Positions 35,109 through 42,868 of a stretch of 64,000 nucleotides of DNA are shown here, in pieces; position 1 is the first letter of the stretch, and each line of letters starts with the position of its first letter. The DNA lies in the NCBI RefSeq assembly GCF_003259175.1, contig NZ_QGOK01000003.1, positions 124,001 through 188,000 on the forward strand. Direction: 5' to 3'. The position numbers and the translations under genes were made by a program. Source of the stretch: Marinomonas shanghaiensis. Its GTDB lineage: Bacteria; Pseudomonadota; Gammaproteobacteria; Pseudomonadales; Marinomonadaceae. The notes under the pieces were generated by a model. It was given only the letters and a program-made list of their open reading frames with translations, was not told the origin of the DNA and ran no database searches.

Positions 35109-36290
35109 TTAAGCCAGCGGTCCACCGACAATGGTGGTACGCAGGCCGGCAATAATATTTTCACCGGTTTCTTGTCTGAGTTCGTCGTACCAAGCTTGGG
35201 TTTCTTGCATGTCTTTACCGTGGGTAACATCACAGCGTTTACGCGCTTTTAAAACAAGGTCTTTCACACGGAAACGGCGTGCTTCTTCATAGTTTTGTAA
35301 GGCTTCCATTACCCCAGAAAGTGTTTTTGTTTTGTCTGACCAGAACTGTTCTCTAAAACACTGACCAAGGACAACGGCGTCTTCTAATGCCGAGCAACCA
35401 CCTTGTCCAATGTCTGGGGTGGTGCTGTGGGCGGCATCTCCCAGTAGGGCGATCTTGCCTTTTACTAAGGTGTCGAAGGGGTCAATATCATGAATTTCAA
35501 TGCGGTTTGTGGTGTCGGGGTTGATGGCCGCAATCAGCTTTTGCACAGGTTCAGTCCAGCCTGCAAAGTAGCGAGTGAGATCCGCGACTAAGGTGCTTCT
35601 GTCTTCTGCCAGGCCTTTTGGTAAGGGCACATCAAAGAAAAAGTAAAAACGACCATCCGCAATGGGCATGATAGAAACACGCTTGCCTTCACCCACGAAA
35701 GTGGTCCATTGATCCGCTGGGGCGATGCTTTCGTCTATTTCGACTAAGCCGTTCCAATTCACATAGCCCGCATAACGGCGTTCAGTGTGATAGCCAATCA
35801 CATCAGCGCGAACGGCTGAGTGAGTGCCGTCAGCCGCAATCATAAAATCGCCTGTGGCTTCGCTGCCATCGGTAAAATAAGCGGTGACTCCGGTATCTGT
35901 TTGAATCACTTTTTCTATGCGTTTACCAAATTGGATTTTATCTTGTCCCCACCAGTCGATCATTTGGCTTTGTAGGTCTGCTCGTGATACAGGACAAGGG
36001 CGTTCTCCTACGGCGTCTACCAAAGGCGCTAGACTGAATTGCGTCATGACGCTGCCCGTTATGCCGTCATGGTAGGCCATGTTGTGCATTGGGCCGCCAA
36101 GATCATCCATAATATGACCCATGCCTAAATGCTTCATGCATTTCACACCGTTAGACCAAATAGAGAGTGCGGCGCCAACGGGTTTGATTTCTTTTACAGC
36201 TTCAAAAATCTCACATTCAATGCCTTGTTGTTTTAAAGCCGCTGCCGCAGACATGCCACCGATGCCGGCGCCGATAATAAGTGCTTTCAT
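35109..36290 (-). CDS. hpxO: FAD-dependent urate hydroxylase HpxO
   Basis: 393 aa, class A flavoprotein monooxygenase. The dinucleotide site is ALIIGAGIGGMSAAAALKQQG, and the second FAD motif is IALLGDAAHSTTPDIGQGGCSALEDA. RRYAGYVNWNGLVEID and the length match Klebsiella-type HpxO. It oxidises urate to 5-hydroxyisourate with NADH and O2, replacing cofactor-free uricase. The next two steps are encoded beside it (uraH and uraD), and xanthine dehydrogenase is 7 kb away. The ribosome site is AAAGGAG. Confidence 0.9.
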   Translation of the reverse strand: MKALIIGAGIGGMSAAAALKQQGIECEIFEAVKEIKPVGAALSIWSNGVKCMKHLGMGHIMDDLGGPMHNMAYHDGITGSVMTQFSLAPLVDAVGERPCPVSRADLQSQMIDWWGQDKIQFGKRIEKVIQTDTGVTAYFTDGSEATGDFMIAADGTHSAVRADVIGYHTERRYAGYVNWNGLVEIDESIAPADQWTTFVGEGKRVSIMPIADGRFYFFFDVPLPKGLAEDRSTLVADLTRYFAGWTEPVQKLIAAINPDTTNRIEIHDIDPFDTLVKGKIALLGDAAHSTTPDIGQGGCSALEDAVVLGQCFREQFWSDKTKTLSGVMEALQNYEEARRFRVKDLVLKARKRCDVTHGKDMQETQAWYDELRQETGENIIAGLRTTIVGGPLA

Positions 36291-36580
36291 CTCATTCTCC
36301 TTTAATCTTGCGCCTTATTAAGGTGTTTTGGCGCATTTTTAATCTTTTGTTAAAGAAGTAAATGGCAATAAATATGCCATGAAACAAATGAGTCTATGTT
36401 TTTATTTGTGAAACCTTTGTTTTAGGGCCTTGGTCATTTTTGCTGTCGGGTCAAAGAAGAAACTCGCTTGTTTTCTTCTTTGACCGATGAGACAGAAAGT
36501 GGCTTATCTTGGTGCGGTTTTTGTACATGTTGCGCTATTCTGGCTCGCTTAGTTGTCTCTGCTTGCTAAACGATCGGTGA

Positions 36581-36949
36581 CTAGCTACCGCGATAAGTAC
36601 TGTAGGAATAAGGCGAAACCAGTAGGGGGATATGGTAATGAGCATTGTCGTCACTGATGCCAAAACGAATCACCACAGTATTTAAAAAGCTTGGAGTTTT
36701 GGTGTCGTCGTCGTTAGGGTTGTCGTTGTGATTGAAATACTCATCAATGGCAAATTCCAGTTCATACACGCCCACTGTGAAATCATCGTCTTGAAGCAAT
36801 GGCTGATCACAGCGTCCATCGTTGTTGGACAGCGTGCTGTGAATGCGTTGTCGTTGTCCGTCTGTGGTGTGTTTATAAAGGTCTATTTTGACACCTGCTG
36901 CGGCAATGCCTTTGGTGGTGTCTAAAATGTGTGTGGTTAAGTATCCCAT
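36581..36949 (-). CDS. uraH: 5-hydroxyisourate hydrolase (transthyretin-like)
   Basis: 122 aa. It has LTTHILDTTKGIAAAGVKIDLYK at the N-terminus (active-site His), NNDGRCDQPLL and the diagnostic C-terminal tetrapeptide YRGS. It hydrolyses 5-hydroxyisourate to OHCU, the second step from urate to allantoin. No signal peptide, so cytosolic. An acidic insert (DNPNDDDTKT) sits in the loop before the last strands. It is divergent from uraD, and hpxO lies 290 bases downstream on the same strand; that gap shows no clear element. Confidence 0.93.
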   Translation of the reverse strand: MGYLTTHILDTTKGIAAAGVKIDLYKHTTDGQRQRIHSTLSNNDGRCDQPLLQDDDFTVGVYELEFAIDEYFNHNDNPNDDDTKTPSFLNTVVIRFGISDDNAHYHIPLLVSPYSYSTYRGS

Positions 36950-37141
36950 TGTTTTTCCTTTGTGTTTTTTGAGGTGATTGCGTTATCTTGCCTATTTTTT
37001 GCAAGTAGCATAGTAATAAGTGAAAAGTGCCTGAAAATATTGTTTCATAGATATCAATATTTGTGCCATGTGTTTCTATGGTATCGAGGTTTTGTTTGTC
37101 AGCGCTGTTTTTATAGAATCGTTGGAATTTGGAGTTTTACC

Positions 37142-37663
37142 ATGCACGACCCGTTAAACACACTTAATCAATTAAATGAAGCCGACTTTATTGCATTATT
37201 CAGCCGTATTTATGAGCATTCTAGCTGGGTGGCAGAAGAATTGTGGCGTCAAAAGGCGGCGCATCCAAGTGAGTATTTTGACAGCATAGACAAAATTCAA
37301 GCTGCCATGGCCCATATCGTAGAGCAAAGCAGTGATGAGCAAAAATTGATATTGCTACGCGCTCACCCTGATTTGGCGGGTAAGGCGGCTTTGGCTGGTG
37401 AACTGACGCAGGAATCGACGTCTGAGCAAGCGGGTGCTGGGCTGGATCAATGCTCAGAAGAAGAACTGGCGTATTTTTTACAATTGAACGATGTGTATCG
37501 GGAGAAGTTTGGCTTTCCTTTCATCATGGCGGTGAAAGGCGCCACTAAGGATCAAATATTGGCTGGATTTGAAGCCAGAACGCCTAATGACTGGCAAACA
37601 GAGTTTGACCGCGCCATGAGCGAAGTGCATAAAATTGCAGGGTTTAGATTGGCGGATTTGTAG
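37142..37663 (+). CDS. uraD: OHCU decarboxylase
   Basis: 173 aa starting MHDPLNTLNQLNEADF at 37142; the longer frame from 36962 encodes a hydrophobic segment over the promoter and is rejected. Family motifs are LRAHPDLAGKAA (catalytic His75), SSDEQ and NDVYREKFGFPFIMAVKGATK. It decarboxylates 2-oxo-4-hydroxy-4-carboxy-5-ureidoimidazoline to S-allantoin. It completes the urate pathway with hpxO and uraH. Allantoinase is not in the window. Confidence 0.92.
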   Translation: MHDPLNTLNQLNEADFIALFSRIYEHSSWVAEELWRQKAAHPSEYFDSIDKIQAAMAHIVEQSSDEQKLILLRAHPDLAGKAALAGELTQESTSEQAGAGLDQCSEEELAYFLQLNDVYREKFGFPFIMAVKGATKDQILAGFEARTPNDWQTEFDRAMSEVHKIAGFRLADL

Positions 37664-37683
37664 CATTGTTTTAAGGCGTTTAT

Positions 37684-37727
37684 AAAAAACCACCATCGAT
37701 CTGCTGTTAAAATCGATGGTGGTTTTT
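37684..37727. terminator. Bidirectional terminator
   Basis: AAAAAACCACCATCGAT (37684-37700) pairs with ATCGATGGTGGTTTTTG (37712-37728 region), a long perfect stem with A- and T-tracts, between converging uraD and the 2OG oxygenase gene. Confidence 0.92.
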
Positions 37728-37753
37728 GTTCACGATCTGTGAAATTTGAGCGC

Positions 37754-38740
37754 TTATTTATCGACAAAGTTCGCTTGAATGCGTTGGGTTAGAAAGTCTT
37801 CCGCGCTGATAGGTTGGTAGCGTTTTGCTGGACCTTGGATGATCTGCGTTTTATTGGCTTGGCAGAAAAAAGCGATGGAGTGACGGCTGCCGCAGTATTC
37901 GTCGACACGTGGTAAGCGCACCCTATGCAGATTGGATTTAAGTTGGTCATCACTCCAGCGCATCAACATATCGCCGATATTGCAAGTGATCACATCGCCA
38001 TAGGGTGGAATGCTGGTCCAGCGTTGGGTTTGAGCCTCAGCGCCAGGGCACACTTGCAAACCACCATGGCCTTCGTGTTGAAACAGTAAGGTTAAGCAGT
38101 CAAAATCCGTATGGGCGCCAGCGCGCCAAATATTACCCTGTTCTGTTACCCCTTCGGTGGCGTAATAGTGCAGCAAGCGGAGGGTACTTTGGTAATCTGC
38201 TTGGCGTGGGTCGTGAGCTTTAGTAAAAAAATCTCGATCAAAGCCGAGTTTGTCCGCAAAGCAAGATAATACCTTCATGCCCACTTCCCAACATTGTTTT
38301 TCAAAACCTAGTGTATTGGCCTGAAAACCTGGTAATTCATCCTCAGTCGGCCATAAATCGTCCATGTGATATTGGGTAATCTGATAAGACTCTTTTTGAT
38401 CTTTGGTGCCCGTAGAAGGGCGGATTTGACTGCGGCTTTCCCAACCCGCGTTGACGCCTTTGGGTCTGGGGTATTGGCTTTTAATGCTTTCAGGTAGGTT
38501 GAAAAAGCGTTCCGATTCGCCAAAGGCCGCGGCTATTTCTTGTGGGGCAATGCCGTGATGGCTTAATTGAAAAAAGCCTATTTCTGTGGCCGCCAGCCAG
38601 AGTTGCTCGGTGATTTCTTCTCGGCGATTTTCAAAATCGCTCATGTCAATAATGCGAATCTCTCGGTCGTTGGTGTCTTCGCCAGCCCCACCAAACGTGG
38701 TTTCGCGTTGCAGTTCTTCAAGTGAATATGAATGTGTCAT
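37754..38740 (-). CDS. 2OG-Fe(II) oxygenase, isopenicillin N synthase family
   Basis: 328 aa, cytosolic. The N-terminal DIOX_N region has EIRIIDMSDFENRREEITEQLWLAATEIGFFQLSHHGI. The double-stranded beta helix carries the iron triad: GAHTDFDCLTLLFQ (HxD) and NLHRVRLP (distal His), and RHSIAFF provides the Arg-x-Ser 2-oxoglutarate clamp. All catalytic residues appear intact. Such enzymes hydroxylate or demethylate small molecules. It sits between uraD and the deaminase/importer operon of a purine-degradation cluster, so a methylated or oxidised purine, or a ureide, is a reasonable substrate, but this is inference. 173 bp separate it from the upstream deaminase gene. Confidence 0.85.
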   Translation of the reverse strand: MTHSYSLEELQRETTFGGAGEDTNDREIRIIDMSDFENRREEITEQLWLAATEIGFFQLSHHGIAPQEIAAAFGESERFFNLPESIKSQYPRPKGVNAGWESRSQIRPSTGTKDQKESYQITQYHMDDLWPTEDELPGFQANTLGFEKQCWEVGMKVLSCFADKLGFDRDFFTKAHDPRQADYQSTLRLLHYYATEGVTEQGNIWRAGAHTDFDCLTLLFQHEGHGGLQVCPGAEAQTQRWTSIPPYGDVITCNIGDMLMRWSDDQLKSNLHRVRLPRVDEYCGSRHSIAFFCQANKTQIIQGPAKRYQPISAEDFLTQRIQANFVDK

Positions 38741-38913
38741 GGTTTTCTCCCATTCTCCTAGGGGTAAAATAACTAGGTGTTTTGCCTAGTGGAAAATGGA
38801 GCAATGACCTGATGCATTTCCTCTGAAAGGCATCTGACAGCTTCTACTCCGGTTGTTTTCTATTGCTTAGTTCATGGTCGGTTTTCGTGACCGTTTTTAA
38901 TCACCGCTTTTAT

Positions 38914-39390
38914 TTACCAGACCCCTTCATGCAATTTTGCGGCCTCTTCTTCAAGACAAGGGCCGATGACTTCCACTTGACGTTGTCCCGATTCAAATAC
39001 AGTGCGACAAGGTAAAGCCAAAGTAGGATTTTCTGGGTGATTGCCGGTGATGTGTTTTAAGCGGTCTTCGCTCAATCCGTATACCAGACGTCCGAGTCCC
39101 GCCCAATAGGCGGAGCCGGCGCACATCGCACAGGGCTCAGCAGAGACATACATGGTGCATTTCGCCATAAAGTCAGGGCGATACGCCTTGCTAGCACGCG
39201 TCATTAACTTGCGTTCTGCGTGGCCTGTCATATCGAAGTTAGGCAAGTAGCCGTTAACTTGCGTCATGAGTACATTGTTTTGATCGTCAACCAAGATCGC
39301 CGCAAACGGGTGAATACCCTGTTGCTTGGCTTCCTCGGCAAGCGCAAAGCTCTGGCGTAAAAAATCGGCGTCTTTAGTGTTTAATGTCAT
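38914..39390 (-). CDS. Guanine-deaminase-like nucleoside/nucleobase deaminase
   Basis: 158 aa from the ATG at 39390; the longer frame to 39456 overlaps the permease gene and is rejected. The cytidine/deoxycytidylate deaminase fold has zinc motifs GHAERKL (HAE, catalytic Glu) and PCAMCAGSAYWAGLGRLVYGL (PCxxC). The extended length and VYGLSEDRL fit the GuaD/TadA-like branch. It most likely converts guanine to xanthine, feeding the xanthine dehydrogenase encoded 3.5 kb away. It lies 14 bp after the permease gene, so it is the last gene of the importer operon. Confidence 0.8.
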   Translation of the reverse strand: MTLNTKDADFLRQSFALAEEAKQQGIHPFAAILVDDQNNVLMTQVNGYLPNFDMTGHAERKLMTRASKAYRPDFMAKCTMYVSAEPCAMCAGSAYWAGLGRLVYGLSEDRLKHITGNHPENPTLALPCRTVFESGQRQVEVIGPCLEEEAAKLHEGVW

Positions 39391-39404
39391 ATCTGTCTCT
39401 ATTG

Positions 39405-40199
39405 TTAAGATTGCTTTTTGGGCAGGCTCCACGGAAAAAACCACGCTTGAATCCATTGGATCGATTTAAACAGCAGCAGGCTGATGATCGACAAGAAGAT
39501 AAGCCCTGCAAACGCCTGTGGAATTTTAAAGAACGAGGTGGAGAATTGAATGAAATAGCCCAATCCTTCTTCCGCTGCGACGAATTCCGCCACCACCGCA
39601 CCGATAATCGCCAAGGTAATAGAAACACGAAGCCCACTAAAAATATGAGGAATCGCATACGGAATACGAATCTGCCAGGTTTCCCGATAACGCGGAGCGC
39701 GCAAGGATTGGCTGAGCTCAATCATTTCTGGCGGTGTTTCCAGCATGCCTGTTGTGGTGGATACCACCAGAGGGAAGAAGGTGATCAAGCAAGTGATCAG
39801 CACGCGAGAGGGATCGTCGGTGCCAAGCAATACAATGATCAAAGGCGCAACGGCTACGACCGGCGTAGATTGAATCACGATCAAAGCCGGATACAGCACG
39901 CGGTTCATCAATTGCGAACGCATCATGCCAATCGAAAGCGGAATCGCTATGACGATAGACAAGGCAAAGCCCATCAAAGCCACACGTAATGTGGCCCAAA
40001 GATGGGTTAACCAGCGAGAAAATTCCACGTCAAAAAATGCCATAAAAATAGCAGAAGGTGATGGCAGAATATAATTTGGCACATTGCCGAAACGACAGAT
40101 TAATTCCCATAACAGAACAAGGCCGATAAAGAACAAGGCGGGCGCGAAACGATTTGCTTGCTGTGCAAGCCAAGAGTTAGGCAGGTACGTTGGGTTCAT
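39405..40199 (-). CDS. ABC transporter permease (SsuC/TauC/ThiX type)
   Basis: 264 aa with about six membrane helices. FALSIVIAIPLSIGMMRSQLMNRVLYPALIVIQSTPVVAVAPLIIVLLG and the EAA-type loop MIELSQSLRAPRYRETWQIRIPYAIPHIFSGLRVSITLAIIGAVVAEF belong to the nitrate/sulfonate/taurine/pyrimidine-precursor permeases. It overlaps the ATPase gene by 23 bases, with its GAGG ribosome site inside that gene. With the NMT1-type binding protein and the deaminase it probably imports a nucleobase or related N-heterocycle. Confidence 0.88.
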   Translation of the reverse strand: MNPTYLPNSWLAQQANRFAPALFFIGLVLLWELICRFGNVPNYILPSPSAIFMAFFDVEFSRWLTHLWATLRVALMGFALSIVIAIPLSIGMMRSQLMNRVLYPALIVIQSTPVVAVAPLIIVLLGTDDPSRVLITCLITFFPLVVSTTTGMLETPPEMIELSQSLRAPRYRETWQIRIPYAIPHIFSGLRVSITLAIIGAVVAEFVAAEEGLGYFIQFSTSFFKIPQAFAGLIFLSIISLLLFKSIQWIQAWFFPWSLPKKQS

Positions 40200-41001
40200 A
40201 AATATAGCCTCTAATTTTGTCAGTTAGCTCGGCAAAGCGTGGCGAGTTAATGGTCTTTGCAGAACGTGGGCGCGGTAAGTCCACTTCGATCAAATCCAAC
40301 ACGGTGCCAGGGCGCTTGCTCATGACCAAAATGCGATCAGACAACAACACAGCTTCACTAATGGAGTGCGTGATAAACAACACGGTTTTTGGATGCTCTT
40401 TCCAAATATCGAGCAGATCAAAACCGATTTGTTCTCGTGTTAAGGCATCTAGCGCCGAGAAAGGTTCATCCATCAATAAAATGTCTGGGTTGAGCAAAAG
40501 GGCACGTACAATACCAACGCGCTGCTGCATACCACCGGATAACTCGTCTGGCATCTTGTCTGCAAATTGCGTTAAACCGGCCATTTCTAGCAATTCATTG
40601 GCGCGTTTTTCATCACTGGCAGAATAGCTGCCATACTTGTGTTTGAGCGGAAACAGCACATTTTTACGCACGGTTAGCCAAGGCAATAAATTGGCTTTTT
40701 GAAACACAATACCCACGTCATCGCGGGGTTCGGTGACGGGTAAATTGAACACTGAAACGTGCCCATGGGATGGAATCAGTAAGCCTGCCACCATGCGCAA
40801 TAGGGTGGATTTACCACACCCAGAAGGCCCTACCACCGCCACGAATTCATGGCGATGAATATCCAGATCGATACCTTGAACGACCATGGGTGTTTCTGGG
40901 CGTGGGTCATATTTATGACCCACGCCTTTCATGCTGACGTAAGCCGCTTTAGCGCTGCCATCCGTCACCTTCTTGTTTTCTATGGTGCTGTTGTATTGCA
41001 T
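40177..41001 (-). CDS. ABC transporter ATP-binding protein (SsuB/TauB type)
   Basis: 274 aa from the ATG at 41001, with a GGAGT site overlapping the stop of the binding-protein gene; the longer frame to 41127 is not used. Walker A is GPSGCGKST, the Q-loop lies in VFQKANLLPW, the signature is LSGGMQQRVGIVRALL, Walker B is ILLMDEPFSALDA, and the H-switch is FITHSISEA. Energises the permease encoded downstream. Confidence 0.9.
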   Translation of the reverse strand: MQYNSTIENKKVTDGSAKAAYVSMKGVGHKYDPRPETPMVVQGIDLDIHRHEFVAVVGPSGCGKSTLLRMVAGLLIPSHGHVSVFNLPVTEPRDDVGIVFQKANLLPWLTVRKNVLFPLKHKYGSYSASDEKRANELLEMAGLTQFADKMPDELSGGMQQRVGIVRALLLNPDILLMDEPFSALDALTREQIGFDLLDIWKEHPKTVLFITHSISEAVLLSDRILVMSKRPGTVLDLIEVDLPRPRSAKTINSPRFAELTDKIRGYIYEPNVPA

Positions 41002-41005
41002 TTGG

Positions 41006-42001
41006 CTACTCCGGCTTAAAGTGGTTGTTGACTGCCGTTGCGGGATCGAGCGCATCTTTTGAGAGACCATTGGCTTCTGCCACGTATTCCCATGTTTTTT
41101 GAATGCGTTCGTCAGTGAAATTGCCAAAGCCGTCTTGTGTTGTCACGTCGTTGTAGACCAAGTTATAAATGCTCTTAATTTGGGCAGAAACGATACTGGC
41201 ATCCACTTCAGGCACCATTTTGTGCAAGTCGATACCGGCTTGGTCGGAGTTGGCGTAGGTATACTCGATGGATTTGGCAAAGGCTTTAATAAAGCGTTTA
41301 GCGACATCGGGACGCTCGGTTAGGAACTTCTCAGACGCCAAAACAGACGAGCTATAAAGCGATAAACCTGAATTCGACCAGGGCATTTCGATCAGCTCTT
41401 TGCCTGCGCTTTTTGCTTGTGCGTCATAAAGTGCTGTGTTGGTGACCCAAGCGATAATGGCATCAGTGCTGCCCGTTATCATCATTGGCGCAAGCGCCCC
41501 TGGATCGGATTTCACTAGCTGAATGTCCGTTTCGCTCAAACCGTTTTGCTGCAATACTAAGGGTAAAAACGCATTCGATGAGGTGAAAGGTGAGGTGGCG
41601 ACTTTTTTGCCTTTCAAATCTTTAATAGAGGTGATGCCGCTGCTTTTAAGTACGAAGAACGCGTGAGGTGCTTGCGTGAAGTAGGGGTAGACGGCGACGA
41701 CAGGCACATTATCTAGGGCTTTTGCGGCCATTAATGCACCAATGTCGGAACTGCCAATATCGGATTGGCCTGTGGCTAGCTTGGTCAATGCATCGGTGGA
41801 GCCGCGACCACTGGCGATTTTGACCTCTAAGTCTTCGTCCGCAAAGAAACCTTGTTGAATTCCCACATAAACAGGCGCTTTGTCACCGCCAGGAAGCCAA
41901 TCTAACTGAAACGTCACCTGATCCGCTGCCATGGCCGAAACACTTGAGACAAGACTGGCTAAAAGAGTCAATCGGATTGCTGTTTTCTTTGCCTTACTCA
42001 T
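41006..42001 (-). CDS. ABC transporter substrate-binding protein, NMT1/THI5-like
   Basis: 331 aa with a signal peptide (MSKAKKTAIRLTLLASLVSSVSAMA|AD) and a GGAGT ribosome site. QVTFQLDWLPGGDKAPVYVGIQQGFFADEDLEVKIASGRGSTDAL is the NMT1/THI5 opening, and LKGKKVATSPFTSSNAFLPLVLQQNGL follows. Family members bind pyrimidine precursors, riboflavin, nitrate, taurine or similar. Clustered with a guanine-deaminase-like enzyme, urate oxidation genes and xanthine dehydrogenase, so a purine or ureide is the likely ligand. First gene of the importer operon. Confidence 0.87.
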   Translation of the reverse strand: MSKAKKTAIRLTLLASLVSSVSAMAADQVTFQLDWLPGGDKAPVYVGIQQGFFADEDLEVKIASGRGSTDALTKLATGQSDIGSSDIGALMAAKALDNVPVVAVYPYFTQAPHAFFVLKSSGITSIKDLKGKKVATSPFTSSNAFLPLVLQQNGLSETDIQLVKSDPGALAPMMITGSTDAIIAWVTNTALYDAQAKSAGKELIEMPWSNSGLSLYSSSVLASEKFLTERPDVAKRFIKAFAKSIEYTYANSDQAGIDLHKMVPEVDASIVSAQIKSIYNLVYNDVTTQDGFGNFTDERIQKTWEYVAEANGLSKDALDPATAVNNHFKPE

Positions 42002-42205
42002 AACCTTACTCCATACAATTAATAGGGGCTAAAGACCCGCTTGTTTCATGTATTTTGTAATTAGCAACATTTGTTCCATGTTTTTATGGATTCATAGAAA
42101 GTTATTTAACTGATTGAATTAATTGGGATAAATTTAAATCTATAGAGAGATGTGGAAGGAACTATAGGGCGTTTTATGGCGATTATGAAACAAAATGGTG
42201 CGATG

Positions 42206-42346
42206 TCAACCAGCCCAAGATGCGAGTTTTTTATAAACGGCGTCTTTGTCTCGCTTGCCAATTGCCCTCACATAGACGACTTCATTGTCTATGGCTTCAT
42301 AAGCTAGGCGGTAGCCTGAGGTTCTTAGTTTTAGTTTATAAGTCAT
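42206..42346 (-). pseudogene. RelE-type toxin with internal deletion
   Basis: A 46-aa frame starts at an ATG overlapping the end of the antitoxin gene (GATGACTTATAA). It reads MTYKLKLRTSGYRLAYEAID followed by NEVVYVRAIGKRDKDAVYKK. A normal RelE/StbE toxin begins MTYKLxF and has about 85-90 residues, with the KLRxxGYRLVY ... VLAVGKRE region near its end. Here the N-terminal five residues join directly to the C-terminal half, so about 40-45 central residues are missing without loss of frame. The similarity between the TYKL start and the YKxKLR strand suggests recombination at a short repeat. The product is unlikely to be toxic. Confidence 0.7.
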
Positions 42347-42587
42347 CTAGACTAACTTCGACCGCTTTGGATAAATCTGCACGACGGGATTCGACCCGTT
42401 TTGCCAGTTCAATATCATCTACCATCTCCATCAAAAGCTCATAGGTTTCAGCAGGAACAAGGTAAGCAGCTGGCTTATTGTGGTTTAAAATAGCAATGGC
42501 TGAACCGGCAGACTCGTTAAGCAAAGCGGTTGGATTTTTCTTTAGCTCAGAAATGCTGGCTGTGTAATTCGCTAATACTTGTCTCAT
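42336..42587 (-). CDS. Phd/YefM-family antitoxin
   Basis: 83 aa: MRQVLANYTASISELKKNPTALLNESAGSAIAILNHNKPAAYLVPAETYELLMEMVDDIELAK is the Phd/YefM DNA-binding domain followed by the toxin-neutralising helix. The 3' end overlaps the start codon of the truncated toxin gene, the normal antitoxin-toxin arrangement. The antitoxin itself looks intact although its partner is reduced to a fragment. It lies between the nucleobase importer and xdhA. Confidence 0.85.
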   Translation of the reverse strand: MRQVLANYTASISELKKNPTALLNESAGSAIAILNHNKPAAYLVPAETYELLMEMVDDIELAKRVESRRADLSKAVEVSLDDL

Positions 42588-42868
42588 AGAATTCCCAATT
42601 AAGTGCTAAATTAAGCTCTGATTTTAGATCTATTTTTTGTGAGGTGCTATATTTTTTGTGCTTCACCCTCTTTTAGCTTCTTTAGCAGAGATAGGACTTT
42701 GAGTGCTAGTCTAGAAAGAAGGAGCATTATTAAAAGAATGCTCATAAAAAGCGCTGGCGCTTGCTTGTCCAGTCTGTATTATTAGTTTTTAGTTAAACTT
42801 TGTACGATTGGTCAGCTTTTTGCATTTCAACTATTATTCTATAGACCATTTTAAATAAGGAGAGCGCT

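Noticed and set aside
36962..37141. N-terminal extension of UraD by 60 residues, which would look like a signal anchor
   Set aside because: UraD is a soluble enzyme of about 170 aa; the extension lies in the divergent promoter region and the ATG at 37142 gives the expected start.
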